From: an uncultured Clostridia bacterium
GTDB taxonomy: Bacteria > Bacillota > Clostridia > TANB77 > UBA1234
Assembly: GCA_934149405.1 (NCBI GenBank)
Contig: CAKPEV010000002.1
Span: 209,865 to 273,864 of the forward strand
Length of the DNA: 64,000 nucleotides
Reading direction: 5' to 3'
How positions within the stretch are numbered: the stretch's first letter is position 1; each line of letters opens with the position of its first letter. The notes beneath the pieces are model-generated. The model made no database searches and was not told the origin of the DNA. It saw only the letters and a list, made by a program, of their open reading frames with translations. The translations under genes and the position numbers were made by a program. Positions 1-9,700 of the stretch are shown in pieces.

Positions 1-849
1 AAACCTTACTACGGCGATTGGACAAATCAAGATGTAGTAGCTATTATGACTATCTTATCACCACAAACAACATGGGTATCCGTTAAGGTTGAAAACGGTG
101 ATTGGACCGAAGAACCGTCATACGCAGATATTGTCAAGAGCGGAGAGCAGATGGTTGTGACGTTCCATGAGTCATTAAACGGAAAAGTTTACTTCAAGGA
201 AGTTGATGTAACCGGAAATGCGACAACATATCAATCAAAGCCAAGCATAATAAAGATAGACAAGGAAAAACCAGTAGTACAAGATATGACAGCAAAAACA
301 ATAGACGGAGTAATTAAGTTAGAAGCGAAAGTCTTTGATAGTCTAAGTGGAATTGCGAAGTACTCAATAATGCAAAGTGGCGAGACACAAATAGCATGGA
401 AGGAATATGATAGAACTGACGGCAAGATTGAAGAGATATTGCCAAGCTCAGGTACATATTATCTATGGTTAAAAGATGTAGCTGGAAATGTATCAAATGG
501 AGATTATATGAACGTTATAAAAGACGTTGAAGCACCAAAAGGCACAATAGATATAATACCAACGAATGTGGTAAGCGGAGACAAGTACACAAATCAAGAC
601 ACAGTATTAATAAACTTAAACGTAACAGATAATCAGACAGAACAAGCAAGAATAATGTATGCACTTTATAACGAGGAAGACTACGAACAAGTAAAAGCAG
701 GAACAAAAGAAATAGAGTGGAAACAATATACACCAACAGTTACATGGACATTAAAAGAACCACAAGGAATCAATGTAATTTACGCAGTATTCAAAGACAC
801 AGCAGGCAACATCACAATGACAAAAGGAGCAGCAGTACAAAAACCATAA
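1..849 (+). CDS. C-terminal part of a large Ig-like repeat surface protein (5' truncated by window edge)
   Basis: The reading frame is open from the first base of the window to the TAA at 847-849, so this is the end of a longer gene and the internal ATG at 46 is not a real start. About 282 residues are visible. They form bacterial Ig-like modules: an aromatic/Trp-containing strand pair, then a repeated closing motif of the type (W/Y)LxKDxAGN, seen as LWLKDVAGNVS and AVFKDTAGNIT. The same modules occur in the 3740, 19950 and 30189 proteins of this window, so it is very probably another member of that extracellular family. No sortase motif or C-terminal membrane segment is visible. The chain simply ends after a Lys/Pro-rich tail. 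The precise role (adhesion or wall structure) is inference. No in-frame CGG codon was seen. Confidence 0.8.
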   Translation, partial: KPYYGDWTNQDVVAIMTILSPQTTWVSVKVENGDWTEEPSYADIVKSGEQMVVTFHESLNGKVYFKEVDVTGNATTYQSKPSIIKIDKEKPVVQDMTAKTIDGVIKLEAKVFDSLSGIAKYSIMQSGETQIAWKEYDRTDGKIEEILPSSGTYYLWLKDVAGNVSNGDYMNVIKDVEAPKGTIDIIPTNVVSGDKYTNQDTVLINLNVTDNQTEQARIMYALYNEEDYEQVKAGTKEIEWKQYTPTVTWTLKEPQGINVIYAVFKDTAGNITMTKGAAVQKP

Positions 850-890
850 AATTAAATTAAGCAAACTTGCATAAAAAGCAAAAAAATAAA

Positions 891-938
891 ATCCAGATAT
901 ATTCGGAACACAAAAACGAATGTATCTGGATGTTTTTT
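891..938. terminator. Bidirectional intrinsic terminator between convergent genes
   Basis: A 15-bp stem (891-905 with 916-930, one G-U) is followed by TTTTTT and preceded by an A-run. It can terminate both the plus-strand surface gene and the minus-strand Fic gene. Confidence 0.85.
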
Positions 939-1986
939 ATATATTCTTAATATATCTTGCATTTCTGCCACTGCCGATTATTTGTATTAAATCTTCTCTA
1001 ACCATTGCACCGAGTACAGTTTCAACAGTTGATGGACTTACATCTGGAAGAAGGCTACATATTTCAGCTTTAGAGATAGGTGTTAAATTGTTTAATACAA
1101 TTGCTTCAATTCTTGCCTTTTTGGTGATTCTATTACCATTTACAACATTAAATCTTTTATCAAGTTCTTTGTAGCACATATAAAGTGTTGCTAGAAAGTT
1201 TTGAATGAAAGGAATATAAGTGTTTTCATTTGTGTCCCAAGCTACGGACGATTGCTTTAGCGAGTCGTAATAATATCCTTTAGAATTGTTTATTTGTTCT
1301 TCGAAAGAAACATATTTTCCAGCATCAAAACCATTTTTATATAGTAAAAGTAATGATAATAAACGAGACATTCTTCCATTACCATCTTTGAAAGGATGTA
1401 TGCATAAAAAATCAAGAATAACGCATGGTATTAGTAGCAATTGATTGATGTTAGAATTGTTACTTGCATCCATATATGCAAGTACAAGCTGTTGCATTGC
1501 TTTTGGAGTATCTTTGGCAGAAACAGGTTTAAATCTTACTTTTCTGTTTCCTTCACTATCTTCTTCAATGATTAAATTATCTTCTGTTTTATATTTACCA
1601 GCATATTCATATCCGCCATACATCATCATTGTTTCGTGCAATCTTAAAATCGTATTTTCGTTAAAATTCATATTATTATAATGTAAATGGATTTGGTTTA
1701 ATGCATCTCTATATCCTGCTATTTCTTGCTCATTATGGTTCAAAGGCTCACTGCTTTGATTTACTATTTGGTTTATACGTTCATCACTTGTAATGATACC
1801 CTCTATTGCGTTTGAACTCTTAACAGATTGAACTTTTGCAATTTTTTCTAGCTCGGTAAATATTTTTTGATATTCATCTTTTTTTATTTCTGCACCTGTT
1901 TTTAAAGAGTATATAGTACTTGTTAAATTTATTAAATTTGCTGGCAATAAGCCGTTATCAAGGAAAGAATAATCAAATCTTCTCAT
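937..1986 (-). CDS. Fic-family AMP-transferase with N-terminal inhibitory helix and C-terminal winged helix
   Basis: A 349-residue Fic protein. The catalytic loop HPFKDGNGRMSR (about 197-208) matches the Fic consensus HPFx(D/E)GNGRxxR, including the catalytic His. The N-terminus carries SSNAIEG (about 57-63), which fits the (S/T)xxxE(G/N) inhibitory-helix motif, so this is a self-inhibited class II Fic enzyme whose Glu blocks productive ATP binding. The C-terminal 60-70 residues look like a winged helix. Fic proteins of this architecture transfer AMP from ATP to Ser/Thr/Tyr hydroxyls, but the target cannot be read from sequence. The start at 1986 is supported by a perfect AGGAGG at 1993-1998 on the minus strand. 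Its promoter is embedded in three palindromes at 2001-2121, suggesting autoregulation by the winged helix or control by another repressor. It converges on the preceding surface gene and shares its terminator. Confidence 0.92.
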   Translation of the reverse strand: MRRFDYSFLDNGLLPANLINLTSTIYSLKTGAEIKKDEYQKIFTELEKIAKVQSVKSSNAIEGIITSDERINQIVNQSSEPLNHNEQEIAGYRDALNQIHLHYNNMNFNENTILRLHETMMMYGGYEYAGKYKTEDNLIIEEDSEGNRKVRFKPVSAKDTPKAMQQLVLAYMDASNNSNINQLLLIPCVILDFLCIHPFKDGNGRMSRLLSLLLLYKNGFDAGKYVSFEEQINNSKGYYYDSLKQSSVAWDTNENTYIPFIQNFLATLYMCYKELDKRFNVVNGNRITKKARIEAIVLNNLTPISKAEICSLLPDVSPSTVETVLGAMVREDLIQIIGSGRNARYIKNI

Positions 1987-2000
1987 ATAGTACCTCCTTT

Positions 2001-2121
2001 TTCTGCATATATTTTATCTTTTTATATGCAGAAAGTCAATATTATTCTGCACATATTTTGCGGTTTTATATGCAGAAAGCCGATATTATTCTGCATATAT
2101 TTTGCGATTTTATATGCAGAA
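2001..2121. repeat. Three 33-bp palindromes spaced exactly 44 bp apart (candidate operator array)
   Basis: Copies lie at 2001-2033, 2045-2077 and 2089-2121. Each has half-sites TTCTGCATAT and ATATGCAGAA around an AT-rich centre. The 44-bp period puts the sites about four helical turns apart on similar faces, and the first copy overlaps the fic promoter. The arrangement fits cooperative repressor binding. There are too few units, and the units are palindromic, so a CRISPR array is unlikely. Confidence 0.75.
2011..2039 (-). promoter_or_regulatory. Promoter of the Fic gene
   Basis: On the minus strand, -35 TTGACT (2034-2039) is separated by 17 bp from -10 TAAAAT (2011-2016), about 25 bp before the start codon. 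The whole spacer lies inside the first palindrome of the array, so a protein bound there would block polymerase. Confidence 0.75.
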
Positions 2122-2219
2122 AGGCAAAAAACAACCCCCATCCACCTAGCGTGGCTTTTGCCTATATTTTAGCTGTTTGTTGAATTTTGTGGAATTTTTC
2201 TGTACTAAGCCAGAGAGCC

Positions 2220-2278
2220 TTGCATATTTTGGTATTTTGTAATATAATACTAGTCTAGAATATTATGTTTAAAGGTGG
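2220..2278 (+). promoter_or_regulatory. Putative prfA promoter and ribosome binding site
   Basis: A perfect -10 TATAAT lies at 2243-2248 with a weak -35 (TTGCAT, 2220-2225, 17 bp away). AAAGGTGG at 2271-2278 is the ribosome site for the ATG at 2286. The preceding 2122-2163 stretch contains a loose inverted repeat (AGGCAAAA...TTTTGCCT) of unknown meaning. Confidence 0.5.
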
Positions 2279-2285
2279 ATAAATT

Positions 2286-3344
2286 ATGTTTGATAAATTA
2301 GAAAATGTTGAAAAGCGTTACGAAGAGCTTAATGCCAAGATTAGTGACCCTGAGGTTATTGCTAATCAAAATGAGTGGAAAAAGCTTATGAAAGAGCATG
2401 CAGATATTGAAGAAATCGTTGAAAAATACAGAGAATACAAGAAAATCGTTCAAAGTATCGATGAATTAAAAGAGATGCTTAACGATAAGGAAATGCACGA
2501 TTTGGCTCAAATGGAGTTGGATGAGAATAAAGAAAAGTTGCCTAAAATTGAGGAAGAGTTGAAGCTTTTATTAGTTCCAAAAGACCCTAACGATGATAAG
2601 AACGTTATCATGGAAATTAGAGGCGGTGCAGGTGGAGAGGAATCTTCTTTATTTGCTGCTGATTTATTTAGAATGTACTCTATGTATGCTGAAAGAAAGA
2701 GATGGAAATTTGAAGTTTTAAATATGAATGAAACAGAGCTTGGCGGAATTAAAGAGGCTACTATCATGATAACTGGTAAAGGTGCATATAGCAGACTTAA
2801 GTTCGAAAGTGGCGTTCACAGAGTTCAAAGAGTTCCTGATACAGAGTCTAGCGGAAGAATACATACTTCAACTGCTACGGTTGCGGTTCTTCCAGAGGTT
2901 GATGACGTTGAAGTTGAAATCAATCCTGCAGACTTAAAAGTTGATACTTTTAGATCTAGCGGTGCTGGTGGACAACATATTAACAAGACTGAATCGGCTA
3001 TAAGAATTACACATATACCAACTGGTGTTGTTGTTGAATGCCAAACAGAGCGTTCACAAATTCAAAACAGAGAAACTGCTATGAAGATGCTTCGTTCTAA
3101 GCTTTACGAGGCTGAACTTGAGAAGCAAAACAGCGAGCTTGCTTCTGCAAGAAAGAGCCAAGTTGGTAGTGGAGACCGTTCTGAAAAGATTAGAACATAC
3201 AACTTCCCGCAAGGTAGAATTACAGACCATAGAATTGGACTAAGCATGTTCCAAGTTGATGAGTTTTTAAATGGCGGTCTTGACGAGATGATTGATGCAC
3301 TTAATGCAGCAGATAGAGCAGCTAAGTTGTCTGAGGAAGATTAA
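2286..3344 (+). CDS. prfA: Peptide chain release factor 1
   Basis: RF1 recognises UAA and UAG stop codons and triggers peptide release in the ribosome. The 352-residue length is typical. The catalytic GGQ loop is present (GAGGQHINKTES), as is the RF1 stop-codon tripeptide PxT, here PDT within RVPDTESSGRIHTS. An RF2 would carry SPF instead. The upstream GGAGGEESSLFA motif is also standard. Initiation at the ATG is supported by AAAGGTGG 8 nt upstream. No prmC (hemK) methylase gene follows, and the downstream 395 bp are non-coding. The gene contains no CGG codon. This is a housekeeping gene in a window otherwise rich in accessory genes. Confidence 0.97.
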   Translation: MFDKLENVEKRYEELNAKISDPEVIANQNEWKKLMKEHADIEEIVEKYREYKKIVQSIDELKEMLNDKEMHDLAQMELDENKEKLPKIEEELKLLLVPKDPNDDKNVIMEIRGGAGGEESSLFAADLFRMYSMYAERKRWKFEVLNMNETELGGIKEATIMITGKGAYSRLKFESGVHRVQRVPDTESSGRIHTSTATVAVLPEVDDVEVEINPADLKVDTFRSSGAGGQHINKTESAIRITHIPTGVVVECQTERSQIQNRETAMKMLRSKLYEAELEKQNSELASARKSQVGSGDRSEKIRTYNFPQGRITDHRIGLSMFQVDEFLNGGLDEMIDALNAADRAAKLSEED

Positions 3345-3675
3345 TTATTTACGACAGAACGATTATAAAAAGCTTAATGCCATGCGATTAGATTTTTAGT
3401 TTAACTTAAGTAGAAGAAATTTATTATTAAATAAATTCACTTAATAATTTGGTTGCTATTCACAACAAGATACACTACGGCAACAAGGCTTTTGAAAAAT
3501 GAAAATATAATGTTACAGAAATGTTACAAGTAAATTAACATACTTGTAACATTTTTTTAATGCAAAATTAACAAAGTATGTTTTTGAGATTTTCTAAAAA
3601 TTAGAGTGCGTACTTCCGTAATTTGTGAGGCATTAAAAATGCCACGAAAGCACTCAAACACGTGAGTTTGTCCGC
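3345..3675 (+). other. Intergenic region holding an upstream module shared with the 14.1-kb surface operon
   Basis: No gene is seen. After prfA there is an AT-only hairpin near 3420-3440, then a terminator-like hairpin (3521-3559). Next comes a stretch matching the region before the 14387 operon: CAAA.TTAACAA.GTAT just after the T-tract and GTA(C/T)TTCCGTAA near 3610 and 14112. Two further small hairpins (GGCATT/AATGCC near 3630 and ACTCA/TGAGT near 3653-3668) lie just upstream of the promoter. Confidence 0.5.
3521..3559 (+). terminator. Intrinsic terminator (prfA transcript)
   Basis: Perfect 12-bp stem ATGTTACAAGTA (3521-3532) with TACTTGTAACAT (3541-3552), 8-nt loop, followed by seven Ts. 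It is 180 bp downstream of prfA and is the only terminator candidate for it. Confidence 0.8.
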
Positions 3676-3703
3676 TGGACAGTTCTTTAATTTATATTAT
3701 AAT
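3676..3703 (+). promoter_or_regulatory. Promoter of the 3740 surface-protein gene
   Basis: -35 TGGACA (3676-3681), 16-bp spacer, -10 TATAAT (3698-3703). The predicted transcript starts near 3710, giving a short leader with AAAGGGG before the ATG at 3740. Confidence 0.75.
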
Positions 3704-3739
3704 AAAAAGCAAAGATAACTCTCGAAAGGGGACTTACGA

Positions 3740-6700
3740 ATGAAAAGAAAATCGATATTTCTAGTTGGAGCTATGATGTTAATATTTGGAGGTAGCACGG
3801 TTTCTCTGCGAAACAAAGTTTTAGCGACTGAAAGCGGAAGTGTAGAAAGCGTATCTATAACGCAGGAATGTACACACGAGAAGTTAAAGTACATATATGC
3901 AGGTCTAACACATAGCATTGAATGCGAAGAGTGTGGGGAAGACTTGGAAAGTGAAACGCATATCGACAAGGATAATGATATGCGTTGCGACGCATGCCTT
4001 GCAAAGCTTTCAGCAGTTGCTCCAACTACTGCCGAGGGTTATGTTAGTAGCAATCTAACATTGGATGACAAAATTAAAATATCGATTAAAGCAAACAGAG
4101 ATGAAGTTAATGGAATTTCAGTTTCTGCTTGGTATGGCAAGAGTCCCCTTGAAAAACTAGAACAAGGAGTTGACGAGGAAGGAAAAACGTATTACAAAGG
4201 TTCGACATATTCTATAAAGGCTGAATACAACGAAAATACGGCTTGCTATGAGGCAGATGTCAATTTTTCAGACGTTAATGGAAAGGACGGCAAGTACTAT
4301 TTTGATGCACTTATATTTGGAAAAACTGGCTCTCAAAGATATGTGAGATTGTCTGTTGTAGAATACGTAAAAAACGGTATTTCAACAGTTTCAACTTACA
4401 GAAATACTGATGGAACGTTAGATGTTTCTATAAAAGCGGTTGAAGGCGGAGAGATATACATTGCAAAGAATGGAGAAGAACCAACAGACGAATCGAACTG
4501 GGTATCGTATAATCCAAATCAAATATATACAGTTCAAGATGAGAATATAGAGGTAAAAGAAATTGGCGTTTATTACAGAGCACTTACTGCAGCAGGTGCA
4601 GTTATGAAAGCACCTACTATATTGAGAGCACCGTCGGCAAGTGATTCTAAAACAATGGTTACAGAATGGACAATACCAAACGCAAATACAGAAGTAATAT
4701 TGCCAATACAAGGCGTAGGAATAAATGTTACGATTAACTGGGGTGACGGAACAACAGCGCAAATAACTAGCGAATTCCCAACCCATACATATACTACTGC
4801 TGGAACATATGATGTAACTATGACAGGAACGTGTCCAGTATTTGGATATACTGGAATGAATGCGCCAGCTACAACGAGTGAATTCTATACGTTTACACAA
4901 TATCTAACAGGTGTAAAACAATTTGGAGAACTTTCTGCTACAAGATATGGATTCTCAAATTGTGGCAAACTTCAATATGTTTCAGGAGATGCAACAGAGA
5001 ATACATTTGCAAATGTAACAGATATGAGCAATATGTTTGCATATTGTGATAGATTAGCTAGTCTTGACTTAAATGGATTTGATACAAGTAATGTTACAAA
5101 TATGTCTGGAATGTTTTGGGTTTGTATGAGACTAACAGAAATTGATATTTCTACATTTGATACTTCGAATGTAACTAATATGGAAAGAATGTTTAGTACA
5201 TGTAACGCATTAAAAAAGGTGATAGTAACAGGACTAGATACTTCAAATGTTGTTAGGTTTGGAAGTATGTTTAGTTCTTGCAATAAACTAGAAGAAATTG
5301 ATTTGACCGCTTTTAATTTTTCTGTTGCAAAAGATATTTCTAATATGTTTTCATATTGTAATAGCCTGGAAAAAATAGATACAAGTTGTATTAGATTAGG
5401 AAGCAATTGTAATGTTGGAGGAATGTTTGGTAATTGCGCAAAAATAAAGAGTTTGGATTTATCTTTCATAGATTCTGAAAAAGTAACAAACCCTGATAGA
5501 TTACTTTACAAAGCATCATCACTTGAAACAATTATCATTAATAAGAAATTTCCAGCAGGTGCCACCGACATTTTCACAGGTACTACAAATTTAAAGAAGA
5601 TTATATTAACAGATGCCACACCTACGATAGACCAATTTGCAACTGTTAAGGATGATATACCAAATGTAACTTTCTATGTCCCTGGTGAAAATGCTGAAAC
5701 GGCGTATGAGTCGGCTTGGTCAAGCGATTTTTCAGTGGATAGAATAAGACCTATCTTAGAGTTGGCAGGAGATAAAGAAATAACAATAGGAACATATGAG
5801 GATTATGATACAGAAGATTATTTAGTTATGGGCATAGATGTTTCAAATTCTGGAGATTATATGACTCTTGGATACAACGTTGAACATAACTCAACGGTTG
5901 TTAGTGATACGCCAGGCACGTATGAACATGAGTACATTTTAACAAGAACGGTTGATGGTGTGAAAACAACAATTATGTCTGTTAAGAAAATTGTTACGGT
6001 AGATAAAAAAGCCATAACTGCACCAGATAAGTTTAAGGCCTCTCAACATGCTGATACAAGAATCATAACTTTAACATGGCAAAAACATAAAGATCCAAAC
6101 GCAAAATACGAATTATCATATAAAAATACAGAAGGCACATGGGAGATTTTATCTACAACTGCTGATACGCCATATTTGCACAAGGGATTAAGTCCTAACC
6201 AAACATTTGAGTACAGATTAAGAGCTTATGATGATATAAGTTATAGTAGTTACACATATACACAAGGTTCAACAAAGCCTAATATAATCTCTGGCGACAC
6301 AGTTTTGGATACAGTTAAACCAATAATTAATTTCATTTCATATGCACCATTAGACAAGTATTCTAGAATAGGAAAGAGTTTTGAAATTTTATTTAGTGTT
6401 ACAGATAATAATTATTATAGTGCATATAATAAAACTTCTGGCGATACAATAAAAATTATGATTGGAGATAAAACGGTTCCGGCAAATGCAATATCAATAA
6501 TAAAAGAAACAATAACAAGTGGAGAAAATGTAAAAGTAGTAGTTAATAAAATGCCTAATATATCAGCATCAGGAGAGATTAAACTTGTTATACCAGCAGA
6601 CACGATTAAGGATAAAGCTTTAAATGGAAACATCGAAATGGAATATGAAACACCTGTAATATATGTAAATTCTAATATAACAACAGATGCTCCAGATGTT

Positions 6701-9700
6701 GAAATTGAATATAATAAGGCAACAATTACTTGCAATCAAACAACAGACGTGGAGTCAGATAGCGTAGTTATATATTATGAATACAGAAAGAGTGGCGATA
6801 GTGCTTTTACAAAAACAGATTTGAATGTTATAGAAGGACTGGAAGGAAATACTTACTACGAATTCAGAACTGTTTTAAGAGATATAACTGGAAATGAAGT
6901 TGCGTCAGATTCAGTTGTAAAATTCGTAGAATCAATAACACCTGAACTTACAATCAATGTAACAACTCCAAATGCAGGTACATACGCTTTTGGTACAATT
7001 ATAAATATTGATGCTAAATTTACAAAGCCCATAAAATTAGTTACAAATCCAACACTTGTAATAAAATTTGGCACCGGAAAGAACATCTCATTAGATGGTA
7101 CTTTTGATGAAGAAAACAATTTGATTAAATATACATATACTGTACAACTTGCTGATTTAGGAGAATTAACAGGGGTAAGCTTCAAAGGAAAAGTAAGAGC
7201 CTTAGATGGAAAAGTAATAGAATATAATTTCGCTCCATCATTAGAGGCATTTGGCGTGCTTGCAAGAACAGGTGTGAGAAAAATAGATCAAAGCGGAGAT
7301 GCAACATACTATCCATATATTCAAAATGCGATCGATAGCATAAATGATAATAAAGTCGAAGAAACAATAGAGTTACTTTTAAATGAAGATGTTGAAACGG
7401 CAATTGTTGTTGAAGAAAACAAAAAAGTTTTCTTATATCAAAATGGTAAGGATATTGTTTCAAACGGTGGAGATTACAAGATATTCATAAATAAAGGCGA
7501 GCTAAGAATTAGTGAAGAACTTGGTACAGGCAAAATTATAGTTAATGCAGTAGATAATGGGGTAGGAATTGAAAACCTTGGAAAGTTAACAATTGAAACT
7601 GGATATATACAAACAAAGACAACTAACACATCGGGAAGTGCAGTGGGAATTTCAAATAAAGGTACGCTTATTGTTGGAAAGAACGATGGCAACGTTAGTG
7701 AGCAAAGCCCAATAATTGATTCAACAGAATTTGGTGTATACGTGTCAGATGGCGGAACATTTGAATTCTATGATGGTGTAATAATGGGTGCAAGAGGCAA
7801 ATCATATTATGGAAAAATTACAACTTGTGATGGATACAACATTGTTACTCAAAACATTGAAACAGCAAGAGAGAAAACGTACATCGGAGTGGATAGAATT
7901 CCACCAAGAATAGATTATGAAATTTTAACAAAAGGCTGGAGAAAAGATTTTGTAAAGGTTAAAATAACTGTTTTTGATGAAGAATCAGGCATTAAGATAG
8001 TTAAGTTAAATACAGAAGAACTTGTAATGGATGCAGATTTAACTAAAGAAGTTCAATTTGATGAAAACGGAGAGTATGTAGTTTATGCAGAAGACAATGT
8101 TGGAAACAGCTCATATAAGATAATACAAATTAACACTATAGATAAAGAAGCACCAAACATTTTATCAATAACAGCTGATGAAGAAATTTCTGATACAGAA
8201 ATTAAAGTACTTGTTACAGTTAGAGATTATCAATCAGGTCTAGCAGGAATTATAATTAAAAATGTTGATGAAGTTCCGACGGATGATGAAAACTGGATTT
8301 TATTAGATAAGTATCCTACATCAAAACAAATCATACCAGTTGCAATAAAGAGAGGAGAAACAAATTACTGCTTCGCAAAAGATAGAGCCGGAAATATCGG
8401 CAAATATGACGGCGAAATCATAGTAGATGAAATAGATAAAATAGCTCCAGTAATACAAAGTGCAAAAATAATCAAAGAAAATGGTAAAGATTATATTATA
8501 GGTAAAGCTGTTTTAGTAGATGTTATTGCTACAGATAATATTGGAGTAACAGACATTTTAATTACGAGTCAAAACATGTCAGATAACGATGTTAAGGCTT
8601 CGGAAGATTGGAAAGAATATACGAGATATAATGTATACAAATTGCCTGTTGAAGGAGATAAGTTATATACAATATATATTTGGGTAAAAGATGCAGCTGG
8701 AAATATAAGCTTGCATGCGACAGCAAGTTCAGAACTAAAAGCATTAATCATAGGAGACAATGAGAAAGATTATGTTGGAAGTGATGTGATATATAATAAA
8801 TCAAGACTAAGATTTAGAATAAAGGACTGGAACTATGATTATAATCCAGAAAATGCTTTAGAGAAAAAAGACATCTTACTAAGATTAACATCAGGAGATA
8901 AAGTAATAAGAAACATTCAAACAGGATTAACATTAACCAAAATTAAAGATTACGTTTCAATGGATAGCGACCAATACAAAGGCGAATTATACGAATTAGG
9001 TATGGAAAATATACCTGGTACAGGCAACTTAAGCTTAGTAGTACTAGGTGGTGCAGTATCAGATATGGCTAGAAACGCAATTCAGGGTGTTGCTAAATTA
9101 ACAGACATATTTATAGATAATAACTCACCAAAAGTAAAAGTTGAAAATACGGACTTATATGACGAAAATCAAAAATTAATAAGAAATATAACAGTTGTAG
9201 ATAACGAAAACAACTTAATTCAAGCAATAGAAGTATCATATAAAGGTGTAACAAAAACATATAACTTAAGCAATGGCAAAATATCATTAGGACTTTTAGA
9301 TGGCGAAAAAATAGTTGCATACGATAAAGCCGGAAATACATTGACTCATATCGTAGGAAGTTCAGTTGAACCAATGCTTACAGCAGATAAATATGACGTA
9401 ACTCTTGTTTATGGTGGTGAAGCAGAAAAATTCGGATACGTATATAATGGAGATGGTGCAATTTATATCGAATCGAGCGATACATCAATAGCTAATGCTT
9501 CTATAAATACAAACACAAAAGAAATTACCGTATTACCAGTAAACGCTGGTGAATGTGAAATAACAGTAAGAACTCTTGGAACTAAGAATTACATGGATGC
9601 GAAAATGAAAATACATATAACTGTAAAGAAGAGACCAGTTATATTAGAATGGTCAAATGGAGTATTTAACTACGACGGAACAGAAAAGAGCGTTACAGCA

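Noticed and set aside
2001..2121. CRISPR array or plasmid iterons upstream of fic
   Set aside because: Only three units, each a palindrome, directly overlapping a promoter. No cas or replication-initiator gene is nearby.
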